From assembly GCF_019823105.1 (NCBI RefSeq), contig NZ_CP081959.1, forward strand, positions 207,516 through 271,515: a stretch of 64,000 bases of DNA, read 5' to 3'. A model generated the notes under the pieces. It searched no databases, was not told where the DNA came from, and saw only the letters and a list, made by a program, of their open reading frames with translations. Source of the stretch: Halobaculum magnesiiphilum (GTDB lineage Archaea; Halobacteriota; Halobacteria; Halobacteriales; Haloferacaceae). Shown here one piece after another: positions 1 to 8,679 of the stretch (position 1 is the stretch's first letter; the number at the start of each line of letters is the position of its first letter). The position numbers were made by a program, and so were the translations under genes.

Positions 1-1017
1 CTGCACGTGACGAATAACGGCCCCGAATCCGTGACGATATCACAGGTCCTCGTCGACGAGGCGTACTGGGATTTCCGGGTCGAAGGAGCCGGTGGTGACC
101 AAACGCTGGCCCCGATGGAAAGTGCGGAGATCGTGATTCCGTATCACTGGAATCCGGGGTGGGACCTCGAGGTCGCGCTCGTGCTCTCTGACGGAGCGAC
201 GTTCCACAACACGATCGTCGCGCCGAGTCAGTCGCCCGGGTTTAGCCTCAGTCTGCTCGGGACGCTCGCAGTCATCGGACTGTTCGTCGGCGTCATCCCA
301 GTCGCATTAGGGATGCTCTGGTTCCCCTACATCAAGACGATGAGTGATCGGTGGCTGCACGCCGTGCTCTTGTTCGCGGCCGGCGTACTGGGCTTCTTGG
401 CATTTGACGCCGGGTTCGAAGCGTTCGAACTCGCCGAACGAGTTCCGGGCGCGTACGAGGGCAACCTCTTGGTCGTCTTCGGGATCTTCGGCGCACTCCT
501 GCTCGTCCAGGCGATCAGTGCGTGGCGTGAGGGCCGTGTCGCTGCTGGTGACAGTCGGGCGAGTAGCGGTCTCTGGATCGCCTATCTGGTCGCGATAGGG
601 ATCGGCCTGCACAACCTTGCGGAAGGACTTGCTATCGGGAGTTCGTTCGCACTCGGGCGCGTGTCACTCGGCGCATTCCTCGTGATCGGGTTCATGCTCC
701 ACAACGTGACGGAAGGTCCGGCTGTCGTCGCGCCGGTCGCCCGCGGGGAACGCCCTTCGCTCAAGCACTTCGCCGCACTCGGGGTGATCGCCGGCGCACC
801 CGTCATCCTCGGGGGCTGGATCGGTAGTCTTGCATACTCGCCGACGATCGGGGCCTTCTTCCTCGCGATCGGGGTTGGCGCAATCCTGCAGGTCGACTGG
901 GAGATCGCGCGAATGGTTCGCGATGCCGGCGGTCGCGTGGCGAGCGCGACGAACCTGCTCGCGTTCCTGCTCGGACTCGGCGTCATGTACGTGACCGATC
1001 TCTTCGTTGTCCTCTAA
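1..1017 (+). CDS. ZIP family metal transporter, 5' end cut by the window
   Basis: This is a ZIP-type (ZupT/Slc39-like) divalent metal transporter. The frame is open to base 1, with two codons before the first GTG at 7, and the protein opens inside what looks like a beta-rich extracellular domain, so the true start probably lies outside the window. About the first 75 residues are soluble. They are followed by seven or eight hydrophobic segments. Two metal-site motifs of ZIP proteins are visible, HNLAEG and HNVTEGPA, in neighbouring helices. The loop between the early helices lacks the usual His-rich stretch. ZIP proteins move Zn, Fe or related ions into the cytoplasm, but the metal cannot be told from sequence. 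A halocyanin gene follows 25 bp downstream. Confidence 0.85.
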   Translation: MHVTNNGPESVTISQVLVDEAYWDFRVEGAGGDQTLAPMESAEIVIPYHWNPGWDLEVALVLSDGATFHNTIVAPSQSPGFSLSLLGTLAVIGLFVGVIPVALGMLWFPYIKTMSDRWLHAVLLFAAGVLGFLAFDAGFEAFELAERVPGAYEGNLLVVFGIFGALLLVQAISAWREGRVAAGDSRASSGLWIAYLVAIGIGLHNLAEGLAIGSSFALGRVSLGAFLVIGFMLHNVTEGPAVVAPVARGERPSLKHFAALGVIAGAPVILGGWIGSLAYSPTIGAFFLAIGVGAILQVDWEIARMVRDAGGRVASATNLLAFLLGLGVMYVTDLFVVL

Positions 1018-1042
1018 TAGGAAAACACTCGTTTCCGTTACA

Positions 1043-1465
1043 ATGGTCTCGAAGTTCTACAACCGACGATCGATATTGCGGCTCAGCACCGCGACCCTAG
1101 CGACTCTCAGCACCGCCGGGTGTCTAGGTGGACAGTCATCATCGGCCCAGACTGTCACGATGCCCGGTGATCTCAAATTTGAGCCGAAGACCGCGACGAT
1201 CGAACCTGGTGAGACGGTTACATGGACGAACGAGAGTGACATCGATCACACGGTCACAGCCTATGAAGACGAGATTCCAGACGACGCCGCGTACTTCGCA
1301 AGTGGTGGCTTCGAGTCAGAGCGTGTTGCGAGGAATCGGGTCACCGAGGGACTCATCGCTCCGGGCGAGAACTACGAGCACACGTTCGATCAACCTGGAA
1401 CGTACGGGTACTTTTGTATCCCACACGAGAGTTCTGGGATGGTCGGGACAGTTCGAGTAAAGTAA
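1043..1465 (+). CDS. Halocyanin-like blue copper lipoprotein
   Basis: This is a secreted plastocyanin-fold electron carrier of 140 residues. The ATG at 1043 is preferred because it gives an N-terminal signal (RRSILRLSTATLATL) ending in a lipobox, with Cys27 as the likely lipidated residue. Upstream in-frame starts would add a poor leader overlapping the ZIP gene. The type I copper ligands are all visible: His69, Cys125, His128 and Met133 (in YGYFCIPHESSGM). Halocyanins shuttle electrons on the outer face of the membrane. The closest relative in this window is the cupredoxin at 28264, which shares the YEDEIPDDA and YFASG segments. The gene faces a winged-helix regulator on the opposite strand. 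Confidence 0.85.
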   Translation: MVSKFYNRRSILRLSTATLATLSTAGCLGGQSSSAQTVTMPGDLKFEPKTATIEPGETVTWTNESDIDHTVTAYEDEIPDDAAYFASGGFESERVARNRVTEGLIAPGENYEHTFDQPGTYGYFCIPHESSGMVGTVRVK

Positions 1466-1511
1466 TCGAACAATCAAGTTCTCGTTCCGACGAAACACAT
1501 CCGCAAACTCG

Positions 1512-2030
1512 TCACGAGCCCTCCGCCAGTAGGTTATCGACGAGGCGGGTGAACCGGTCGATCATCCGATCGGGCAGCGAGGGTGTAATCTCTTCGAGGA
1601 GACGAGCGGTCTCAGTCGGCTCGGCTGCGACCAGCGTCACGTGATTATTGGCATCTCGGTGTTTCTCGATGAGATTTTGCTCCGTCAAATGATTCAAGTG
1701 CCACTCGAGAGTCCCCCGAGCAATCCCGAGAGACTCTGTGACAGCGTCCGGTCTGGATGGCCCCTGTTCGAGAACGCAGAATAAAATGTCGCGTGCTGTT
1801 TCCCGGCGAATGACAGCGATTGCTCCCCGCTCCCACGCATCATATTCAGGTGTGTAATAGTGGGTCCGGCCATAGAGAGGTAATTCGATTACTCTCTCTT
1901 GATTCTGGAGTTCCCTGAGATGGTACTGTACCTGTCCTGGTGCGAGGTCTAGTCTCCGCGTGAGTGCGTTGAAGTGTTCTCCAGGGTGGGTGGCAATACA
2001 CTCGTGAATCCGGTCACGTTGGTGTGTCAT
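1512..2030 (-). CDS. Tandem winged-helix transcriptional regulator
   Basis: This 172-residue regulator contains two helix-turn-helix units. The first lies around residues 18-45 (FNALTRRLDLAPGQVQYHL) and the second around 90-125 (DAVTESLGIARGTLEWHLNHL). Between them is a conserved YGRTHYYTPEYDAWERGAIA stretch. This double-winged-helix layout is common in haloarchaeal regulators, and no ligand-binding domain is visible. Its start overlaps the end of the upstream membrane gene by 4 bp, so the two are probably co-transcribed. A close paralogue lies at 54981-55493, again next to a small membrane gene and a cupredoxin. That repeated context suggests control of, or response to, copper or redox state, which is inference. 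Confidence 0.8.
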   Translation of the reverse strand: MTHQRDRIHECIATHPGEHFNALTRRLDLAPGQVQYHLRELQNQERVIELPLYGRTHYYTPEYDAWERGAIAVIRRETARDILFCVLEQGPSRPDAVTESLGIARGTLEWHLNHLTEQNLIEKHRDANNHVTLVAAEPTETARLLEEITPSLPDRMIDRFTRLVDNLLAEGS

Positions 2031-2365
2031 GTATCCAAATTGGTCTCGTTCGAAATAGTTCGAGAGTGATAGACCGCAGCAATGACGAGCGCGACAAGAA
2101 TGACATCAAGTCCGTGTTCGAGAAGGTGATGCTCGGCTTGTGAAAACAGGCCGACGATGGTGATCCCCGCAATTGCAGAGCGTCCAAAGAGGGCAGCTAG
2201 CGCAGCGACGACTAACAGATATGGACGGGATTGGCGCTGAACGAACGCGCCGATCGCAAGTCCCAGAAGCACCGCTGTACCAGCAGCTGCGATGGTGATC
2301 ACCGCGAGCAACGGAAGGGACCACGGATCGATGAACCCACTATGAAGTGGGACAAATCCCGCCAT
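2027..2365 (-). CDS. Small multi-pass membrane protein coupled to the winged-helix gene
   Basis: This 112-residue protein has three predicted membrane helices, at about residues 14-40, 47-70 and 85-102. Polar segments between them contain His-His pairs (QAEHHLLEHG). It begins the two-gene unit with the winged-helix regulator, whose ATG overlaps this gene's stop. The partner paralogue at 54981 also has a small membrane gene directly upstream (55503-55754), although the two membrane proteins are only weakly alike. I do not recognise a characterised family; haloarchaeal annotations list similar proteins under DUF numbers. A role as membrane sensor or partner for the regulator is a guess from context. 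Confidence 0.65.
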   Translation of the reverse strand: MAGFVPLHSGFIDPWSLPLLAVITIAAAGTAVLLGLAIGAFVQRQSRPYLLVVAALAALFGRSAIAGITIVGLFSQAEHHLLEHGLDVILVALVIAAVYHSRTISNETNLDT

Positions 2366-2534
2366 CTGGGTTAAATTTGAAACGCAGTTACCTGAGAGCG
2401 TCGATTCAAATCACCCCGGATGTTAGAATTGTAGAGAGTGGTTGGTGGTTCTAAACCCCTTTAGAGGCAGCAGTCTCTATGTAGGAACCACGATTGACTC
2501 ACCTTTTTGTCTTTCACAATCAGGACGTACGCAT

Positions 2535-3122
2535 ATGTCCGCATCCTCAGATCGCGCGCTACTGACGACAGTCGTCGCGGATGTCACGCTGATTCTCGGG
2601 TATGCGATCAGTGCGGTTCACCCTGACCGTCGAGTGTGGCCCATCGGCGACAGCTCCTGGCGGTGGTGGTTCAATTGGTCAGCGCTCTCCGTCGTGTTCG
2701 CTGGGTTTCCCGTGCTGGTCGCGCTTGATCGGGATTCATTCATTTTCACCAAACGCTGGAGCAAACTCGCAGGTAGCGGTATCGCCGCACTCGGGATGGG
2801 ATTTGCCCTTTCCGCCCTCTTCGAACTCGGGTGGATGGAAAGCAGTGGAAGAGAAGGGGAGCTTCGGACGGACGGTATCTACCAGTACACGCGCAACCCA
2901 CAGAGCGTGGGATTCATTACGTTCATCGTCGGCGCGATCATCGCAGTGAACTCCAGGAAACTGGCTGTACACGGCGTCTTGACCATCCTTGTGTACGCAC
3001 TGTTCCCGTTTGCCGAAGAACCGTGGCTGCGAGAGCAGTATGGCCAGGAATACGATGAATACCGCAAGCGGACCCCCCGATTTATCGGGTGGAACTTGGT
3101 GAAGAAGCTCTTCACCAGATAG
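2535..3122 (+). CDS. Isoprenylcysteine/phospholipid methyltransferase-like membrane protein
   Basis: The 195-residue protein belongs to the membrane methyltransferase superfamily that includes ICMT, PEMT and NnrU-like enzymes. The ATG at 2535 is chosen because translation from 2442 would add an uncharacteristic leader. Four or five helices are followed by the family's C-terminal signature. That signature is a GIYQYTRNPQSVGF segment, which contacts SAM in ICMT, and then EEPWLREQYGQEYDEYRKRTPRF. The substrate is unknown; members methylate lipids, quinone precursors or protein cysteines. It stands alone, with 77 bp to the next gene. Confidence 0.75.
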   Translation: MSASSDRALLTTVVADVTLILGYAISAVHPDRRVWPIGDSSWRWWFNWSALSVVFAGFPVLVALDRDSFIFTKRWSKLAGSGIAALGMGFALSALFELGWMESSGREGELRTDGIYQYTRNPQSVGFITFIVGAIIAVNSRKLAVHGVLTILVYALFPFAEEPWLREQYGQEYDEYRKRTPRFIGWNLVKKLFTR

Positions 3123-3199
3123 TCCGATACCGGCCTTGAGGGGGAGATTCAAGAACTCTACCAGAACCGCTTTTCCGTTGACTTCCTAACTGCCGGGTA

Positions 3200-4507
3200 A
3201 TGAGTGATGAGAGAGGTATCCCTCGTCGAGAATTCCTCAAGTCGGCCATCGCTATCGGAGGAGCAGCGGCATTTAGTGCCTGCCTAGGCCGTGAAGAGGT
3301 CGATGTCCCGACGGGCCCGGACGATCTCTCGTCGTATCCACAACGTCAACACGCTTGGAATGAGGTCCTCCCACGGGACGACCATGGGAACGTCATCGCT
3401 CCGAGCCATCGTGTGCTCCTCTATTTGAATTACCGACGAGACGGGCAACCGAACGAAGACGACCGCGACCAAGTTGAAACAGCTCTCCGGGGTATCGAAC
3501 ACGCCTACGAGCGAAGCGGGGACGGGTTATTGCTCACGGTGAGTTATTCTCCGGCATACTTTGACCGATTCGACGACTCGCTTCCCGACGACGTTGACCT
3601 CCCCGATCCGGAAGCACTTGCTCCGTTCGAGGAACCCGAGTTCGATACGCCCGATGCGGTCGTCCATCTCGCAAGTAACACGGCACAGGTGGTGCTCGGT
3701 GCCGAAGAAGCCCTCAAAGGGAACAAATCGACCCTCAACGGTGTCGATCAGCCCGACGCTGCACTGACCGATGTCTTCTCACTCGCCGACCGGCGAACTG
3801 GATTTATCGGGGATGGACTCCCGGCGGAGAATGCAGACGATGCGGAGGGTGTTCCGGCCGACAAAGTCCCGGAGGACGCACCCCTGTTTATGGGATTCAA
3901 GTCCGGCTTCAAAAAGAACCAGGCCAGTGAAGAACGTGTGACGATCCAGTCGGGGCCGTTCGCCGGTGGCACGACTCAGCATATCTCCAAGCTCCGACTG
4001 AACCTCAACCAGTGGTACAACCAGGACGACCGCTGGCAGCGTGAGGCGAAGATGTTCTGTCCGTACCACGCCGAGAACGACGTAGTCGAGGGCACTGGAG
4101 ACAACCTCGGAACCAGCAGCAAAATCGACGACTGTCAGCCAACGGATGAGACGGCCCGCGAGATGGGCGTCATCGGTCACTCCCAGAAATCTGCCCGCGC
4201 TCGCGACGATGATGACTCGCCGCTCATTCTTCGACGTGACTTCGATTCTACCGACGATGGAGCCGCCAGCCTCCACTTCCTTGCGCTCCAGCGACGGATC
4301 ACCGATTTCGTCGATACGAGAGAAGCGATGAATGGCACTGACGTCACCGAGCAGTCGGCCGTCGGTCAGCGGAATAACAACGGCATCCTACAGTACATTC
4401 GTACGGAGCGTCGCGGTAATTTCCTCGTCCCGTCGCGGTCGTTGCGCGCGCTGCCACCTGCCCAGCCGACTGGGGACGCACAGGAGGTGACGCATGAATC
4501 GTCGTGA
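3200..4507 (+). CDS. DyP-type peroxidase-like Tat lipoprotein
   Basis: This 435-residue exported protein is related to dye-decolourising peroxidases such as EfeB. A twin-arginine signal (PRREFLKSA) runs into a lipobox with Cys28. The DyP hallmarks are recognisable though divergent. GFIGDG at 201-206 replaces the usual GxxDG. His327 in GHSQKSARAR matches the proximal haem-ligand segment. An LILRRDF segment and a C-terminal LHFLALQRRITDFV stretch match the family core. It overlaps the downstream P19-like lipoprotein by 14 bp. In bacterial EfeUOB and related systems a DyP protein and an iron-binding periplasmic protein act together in iron uptake, and the same pairing here suggests that role. 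Haem binding is inferred. Confidence 0.75.
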   Translation: MSDERGIPRREFLKSAIAIGGAAAFSACLGREEVDVPTGPDDLSSYPQRQHAWNEVLPRDDHGNVIAPSHRVLLYLNYRRDGQPNEDDRDQVETALRGIEHAYERSGDGLLLTVSYSPAYFDRFDDSLPDDVDLPDPEALAPFEEPEFDTPDAVVHLASNTAQVVLGAEEALKGNKSTLNGVDQPDAALTDVFSLADRRTGFIGDGLPAENADDAEGVPADKVPEDAPLFMGFKSGFKKNQASEERVTIQSGPFAGGTTQHISKLRLNLNQWYNQDDRWQREAKMFCPYHAENDVVEGTGDNLGTSSKIDDCQPTDETAREMGVIGHSQKSARARDDDDSPLILRRDFDSTDDGAASLHFLALQRRITDFVDTREAMNGTDVTEQSAVGQRNNNGILQYIRTERRGNFLVPSRSLRALPPAQPTGDAQEVTHESS

Positions 4508-5555
4508 CGTGCTCCGAGTGGCCGGGAGCGGTTCACTCGTAGGGCTCGCGGGGTGTGCCGGCCTGTTCGAGACGCAATCGGCACAAGCACCACCGCTTCC
4601 CGAGAACCGGCCGGACGCAGTCTACTATCCGACCCACTACGAGGGCATGAAAATGCCTGGAATGAAGGAACAGGGCGGGTACAGGTGTGCGCTCACGTAT
4701 TCGTATGCGCACCGGTTCTGGCTGATGAAGCCGAATGGGATCACGAAGGTCGAGATTCAATCCGAGGATTCGATCCACCTGATGCCGGTCGTGTGGGAGA
4801 CACATACGGGGATCATCCCACCCGATATCAATCCGCAGCTCACGATTACACAGAGCGGGGATTCGATTGATCAGTTCGCACCGTGGCCGATGCTCTCCCA
4901 GCCGATGGGGTTTCACTTCGGCGATAACGCACAGCTCAAGGGCGACGGTACGTACACTGTCGAGGTGAGTATCGGCGGGCCGTCGACGCGACGGACGGGG
5001 TCGCTGGCCGAGAATCAGGGGAACGCCTCGTTCACGTTCGAGTTCGAATTCAGCGAATCGACGCTCAACGAAATCTCGTATACGGACATCCCCGACGACA
5101 GAGAAGGCACGAAGGGTGCTGTCGACCTGATGGACATGGAGATGTTACCGAGTTCGCAAGTGCCGACACCGGACGCGCTCCCTGGGGACGTTCGTGGCTC
5201 GGGGACGAGTGGGGACGCGAAGTTCGTGGTTACGATCCTCGAAGACGCGTCGCGTTTCGGTGGGGACGAGAATCAGAGGTATCTCGCTGTTTCCCCGCGC
5301 ACACCCTACAATCGAACGATGCTGCCGATGATGTCGCTATCGGGGACACTGCACCGTGACGGTACGTCAGTGTTCGACGGAATTCTACAGGCGACTATCG
5401 ATCCAGAGCTCCGCTATCACTACGGAGCGACGGTCGCGGATGTACGGACGGGAGATGAGCTGACGATTACAGTCGATTCGCCCCCACAAACGGCTCGCCA
5501 TGAAGGATACGAGACAGCCTTCGTTGATATGCCAGATGTGCAGGTGACGTTGTAG
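4494..5555 (+). CDS. P19/Tp34-like iron-binding lipoprotein (first copy)
   Basis: This 353-residue Tat-type lipoprotein (MNRRDVLRVAGSG, lipobox Cys21) resembles the P19/Tp34 periplasmic iron-binding family over roughly residues 40-200. It has a YYPTHYEGMKMPGM segment carrying the Met-rich copper/iron site and a later GFHFGD motif. The C-terminal half, after about residue 215, is a second beta domain that haloarchaeal annotation calls DUF7350-like. Its start lies inside the end of the DyP gene, so translation is probably coupled. A paralogue follows at 5785. P19 proteins supply ferrous iron to a permease, but no Ftr1-type permease is visible beside it. Confidence 0.7.
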   Translation: MNRRDVLRVAGSGSLVGLAGCAGLFETQSAQAPPLPENRPDAVYYPTHYEGMKMPGMKEQGGYRCALTYSYAHRFWLMKPNGITKVEIQSEDSIHLMPVVWETHTGIIPPDINPQLTITQSGDSIDQFAPWPMLSQPMGFHFGDNAQLKGDGTYTVEVSIGGPSTRRTGSLAENQGNASFTFEFEFSESTLNEISYTDIPDDREGTKGAVDLMDMEMLPSSQVPTPDALPGDVRGSGTSGDAKFVVTILEDASRFGGDENQRYLAVSPRTPYNRTMLPMMSLSGTLHRDGTSVFDGILQATIDPELRYHYGATVADVRTGDELTITVDSPPQTARHEGYETAFVDMPDVQVTL

Positions 5556-5595
5556 TTCCAAAGGTGTCTTTAGAATTCCAACCGAAGCCAAACCT

Positions 5596-5682
5596 ATGGA
5601 AGAGAAGCACCTTCTACTGGGGGCGTTACTTGGCGTTGTCTCACTCCTGGTACTCACTGGATTCGTCGTTCGCTTGGCGTAG
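5596..5682 (+). CDS. Predicted 28-residue single-pass membrane peptide
   Basis: A short frame from ATG 5596 to TAG encodes 28 residues. It starts with a charged MEEKH leader, has one hydrophobic helix of about 20 residues, and ends in Arg-Leu-Ala. It sits in the 229-bp gap between the two P19-like genes, on the same strand. Reading it as a real small membrane protein rests only on this clean topology and position. It could equally be a chance frame. Confidence 0.35.
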   Translation: MEEKHLLLGALLGVVSLLVLTGFVVRLA

Positions 5683-5784
5683 ACAGTCACAGAATGGCCG
5701 AGGCTGACAGTTACAGAAACCCCCGGTTGACGACAGCGAGGTCGACTCAATGAATCTACCAAACATACCATCTCAGAGGAGAAT

Positions 5785-6855
5785 ATGAATCGGAGAACGT
5801 TTCTCAAACAGGGGACTGCTCTCTCGGGTGGCCTAGTGCTGTCTGGTTGCCTGGGGCGGCTCGGATTCGAGACGCAGTCTGCATGGCGTGATCCTCCGCT
5901 CGTGGAGGATCGACCTGACGCCGTCTACTATCCTGCCATCATCGAAGGAATGGGAATGTACGGAACGACGACGGCCGGCGATCTCGGATTTGCGCTGATG
6001 CATTCCTTCCCGCACCGTTTCTGGAACCTCACTGGCTCACGAAAGACGAAAGTCGTCGTTCAGTCGGATGATTCGGTGCATCTGATGGCGAGTGTCTGGG
6101 ACACCGAGACGGAGACGATCCTCCCGGTCGACGTCTCTGTCGAAATCAGTAACAGCGACGGTCGAGTGTCCTCAACCAACCTCTGGCCGATGATCTCGCC
6201 GAATATGGGGTTCCACTACGGCGACAATATCGCTCTCCCGGGGGAAGGACAGTACGATGTGACGCTCCAGGTCGGCCCCTTGCAGACAGCTCGTACGAAT
6301 CCATTCCACGGGCGATTTACAGAGGGACAGTCTGCCACGATGCAGTTCACGTTCGATACGGATGAGACGTACAATTTGGAGATTCGCCGGTTAGGCGACA
6401 AAGCAGGCACCCGTGGGACAGTCGATCTAATGGACATGGAAATGGTCCCTGAACCGGTCGTACCGACAAAATCCGACCTTCCTGGTCGACTTCTCCATGA
6501 AGGGCAATCCGGTGATGCGACGATAGTCGTTGCTCTCGTTGACGGTGACCATCGGTTTAGCGATAGTGACGGTCCCTTCCTGATCGTCTCTCCTCGAACA
6601 CCTTACAATCGCGTGATGCTCCCGAGGATGGCTCTTTCAGCAACACTCAACCGAGGAGGAGACACAATCACACAAGGGACACTCCAAGCGTCTCTCGATC
6701 CCGACCTCGGGAGTTTCTATGGGATGGGTCTTGATGAACTCAAGACGGGCGATACGGTCAGAATCACCGTAGAGACACCACCTCAACTGGCGCGGCACGA
6801 TGGCTACGAAACCGCGTTCCTCGATATGGAGCCGATTGAGTTCACTGTCGAGTGA
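5785..6855 (+). CDS. P19/Tp34-like iron-binding lipoprotein (second copy)
   Basis: This 356-residue lipoprotein is a tandem paralogue of the gene at 4494. Signal peptide MNRRTFLKQG leads to a lipobox with Cys22. Shared landmarks include FETQSAW/FETQSAQ after the signal, RPDAVYYPA, the IEGMGMYG metal-site segment (EGMKMPG in copy one), FPHRFW, MGFHYGD, VDLMDMEM and VSPRTPYNR. The domain layout is therefore the same: an N-terminal P19-like beta-sandwich and a C-terminal haloarchaeal domain. Divergence between copies is considerable, so this is an old duplication rather than a recent one. It ends 62 bp before the stop codon of the convergent membrane gene. An iron role is inferred from family and neighbours. 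Confidence 0.7.
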   Translation: MNRRTFLKQGTALSGGLVLSGCLGRLGFETQSAWRDPPLVEDRPDAVYYPAIIEGMGMYGTTTAGDLGFALMHSFPHRFWNLTGSRKTKVVVQSDDSVHLMASVWDTETETILPVDVSVEISNSDGRVSSTNLWPMISPNMGFHYGDNIALPGEGQYDVTLQVGPLQTARTNPFHGRFTEGQSATMQFTFDTDETYNLEIRRLGDKAGTRGTVDLMDMEMVPEPVVPTKSDLPGRLLHEGQSGDATIVVALVDGDHRFSDSDGPFLIVSPRTPYNRVMLPRMALSATLNRGGDTITQGTLQASLDPDLGSFYGMGLDELKTGDTVRITVETPPQLARHDGYETAFLDMEPIEFTVE

Positions 6856-6917
6856 TCCCTTTCTGGTCAAGCTCTGACCATAGTGTGCGACCAGTGGTCC
6901 CCTCGAAACCACCAGAA

Positions 6918-8429
6918 TCAGGGTAGATAAGGGGGCGTCGCTCCGGGAAGTGAGAGAATCCAGAGGCTAATGACGGTGTAACCGATCATCACAATAATGA
7001 ACGGGTACTGGCTCCGGATCGCGACGAGACGACTCGAGAAGAGTTCGTAGGCGGTCGCGTGCGCTGCCCAGATAGCGAGGAGATGCCCGACGAGCACGTA
7101 GGCGATACTCAAGCCCTCGAACCATCCAGGTGGAGATAATGTCAGGGGATTCGCTGGGGGCGACAGTGGGGAGACAATCGCCATCCCTAGGGCTGGACTG
7201 AGGGATACGGCCAGTCCGGTGTAGTGAGCGAGGTGATATCCCGCTGCGATGGCCAATAGCGAGGGTGCAAACCGAAAGGCGATGCGTTTTGCTGTAATGT
7301 ATGTCCCAGTCCGTCGCCGAGAGAGTACACCAGCATACCAATACGCGGCGAAGAAAACGACGTAGCCACTGACGAAAAGGAGTGTGTAGATGAGAATCGC
7401 ACGAATCTGTACGGCTCCCACTCCAATATTAGAGAGGCTGGCGAGTGCCTCGATAGTTGCTGCGCCCGTCTGCGTCGTGATGAAGCCGCTGTACGTGAGC
7501 TCCCAGATTAGCGCAATGACGAACGCGACATCGGAGGTGTCCGTGATTAAGTCTGAATCAGTCAGGTCGCTACCGGGCAGTTTTACGGTGAGCTTCCCAT
7601 CCCGCCGTTTTACAGGAGCGACAGCCCCGAAGAATCGGAACAGGACGGATAACGGATCTGCGTTCCCGAACCATGCGTTGGGACCGACGAGTACAGCGCC
7701 TGCAATTGTGACGACACTGTAGCCGAGGATCACAATCGAAAGAGTTGACGGGATCGTGCTGACAGGGAAAACCACCTCAATCCACACGAGAAGTAATAGG
7801 CCACCAACAGCTGGCCATCGGGCTAATTCTTCTGGATACGTCCGGTATCCAGTTGGGAGTAGCGAGACGATTCCTCGCCAGGGGTTCAGCACTGGCCAGA
7901 GATTGCCTCCGAGATACGTGAGCATCGGCAAGCCTGCACGAACGACGACGAACGTGACGAGGATGGTGAAGCTCGCTGTCGGGAGTTGTGGGCCCGTCAC
8001 TCCGAGGTAGACTGCCAGTCCGAGGACGACGATCCCGAGTCCACGTCCGATCCACACAATAGGTGTTCGCCAGTCATCAATTGTTGGACCAGGAAACGAC
8101 CAGCTGTGGAGATAACGGATAAACGCCCGATCAGTGACGAAACTTGCAAGCAGGGCAGAGGCGCCAATCGTAGCGCCGCCAGTGGCGAGATACAGCCATC
8201 GGGGAATGGCAAGTGTATCCCGTGGCTGCTTCGAGAGCGTCATTCCGTTCCCGGCAGCGACTGTTTCGGTAAACAGCGTCAATACCGAGACCCAGGTTAC
8301 AAACTGAACCAGGAGTCTGAGCTTTGTGTTCGATACGACCCAATTATGGAGCCTCGACTCTGGCCCTGACTCTGTGTGCCCCTCTCTGCGTGCTCCAGAG
8401 TTCGTGTCTGAGTCAGGCGACGATGGCAT
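6918..8429 (-). CDS. Large multi-pass membrane protein, 'fenitrothion hydrolase'-annotated family
   Basis: The 503-residue protein has a soluble N-terminus of about 35 residues and about eleven hydrophobic helices. The segments NLWPVLNPWRGIVS, YPEELARWPA and WIEVVFP match a membrane protein family, known to me from actinobacteria and haloarchaea, that databases often label fenitrothion hydrolase. That name comes from one reported activity and should not be taken as function here. It converges on the P19-like genes and overlaps the zinc-finger gene upstream by 17 bp, forming a two-gene unit. A transport role in the neighbouring iron cluster is possible because no other permease is present, but this is speculation. 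Confidence 0.7.
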   Translation of the reverse strand: MPSSPDSDTNSGARREGHTESGPESRLHNWVVSNTKLRLLVQFVTWVSVLTLFTETVAAGNGMTLSKQPRDTLAIPRWLYLATGGATIGASALLASFVTDRAFIRYLHSWSFPGPTIDDWRTPIVWIGRGLGIVVLGLAVYLGVTGPQLPTASFTILVTFVVVRAGLPMLTYLGGNLWPVLNPWRGIVSLLPTGYRTYPEELARWPAVGGLLLLVWIEVVFPVSTIPSTLSIVILGYSVVTIAGAVLVGPNAWFGNADPLSVLFRFFGAVAPVKRRDGKLTVKLPGSDLTDSDLITDTSDVAFVIALIWELTYSGFITTQTGAATIEALASLSNIGVGAVQIRAILIYTLLFVSGYVVFFAAYWYAGVLSRRRTGTYITAKRIAFRFAPSLLAIAAGYHLAHYTGLAVSLSPALGMAIVSPLSPPANPLTLSPPGWFEGLSIAYVLVGHLLAIWAAHATAYELFSSRLVAIRSQYPFIIVMIGYTVISLWILSLPGATPPYLP

Positions 8430-8679
8430 ATAGCATTAAGAAACCGAAGTACAGGAGCACAAGGGCTCCAAGTGCTTTCAGACGCAGCGTGCGTAACTCG
8501 TCTTCTTCGTCCGCTCTGGCAGAGATGAATGCGTCTTCCTCGTCGGCATCCAACTCTTGGGGATGTTCTAAGCCTTTGTGGAGGACGAGGCGGTCGGTCG
8601 TTGGGAACGGATGCCCACAGTAATCACACTCCCCTGCAGGTGAGTCACGCCGTGGAACCGTAGTGCCTTCGTATGACAT
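8413..8679 (-). CDS. Zinc-finger membrane-anchored small protein
   Basis: This 88-residue protein has an N-terminal CDYCGHPF...HKGLEH zinc-finger-like motif (two Cys, two His) around residues 18-39. An acidic linker follows, then one C-terminal membrane helix (ALGALVLLYFGFLMLYAIV). It opens the unit with the large membrane protein, whose start lies 17 bp inside this gene. Similar finger-plus-helix proteins are frequent in haloarchaea and mostly uncharacterised. Confidence 0.7.
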   Translation of the reverse strand: MSYEGTTVPRRDSPAGECDYCGHPFPTTDRLVLHKGLEHPQELDADEEDAFISARADEEDELRTLRLKALGALVLLYFGFLMLYAIVA

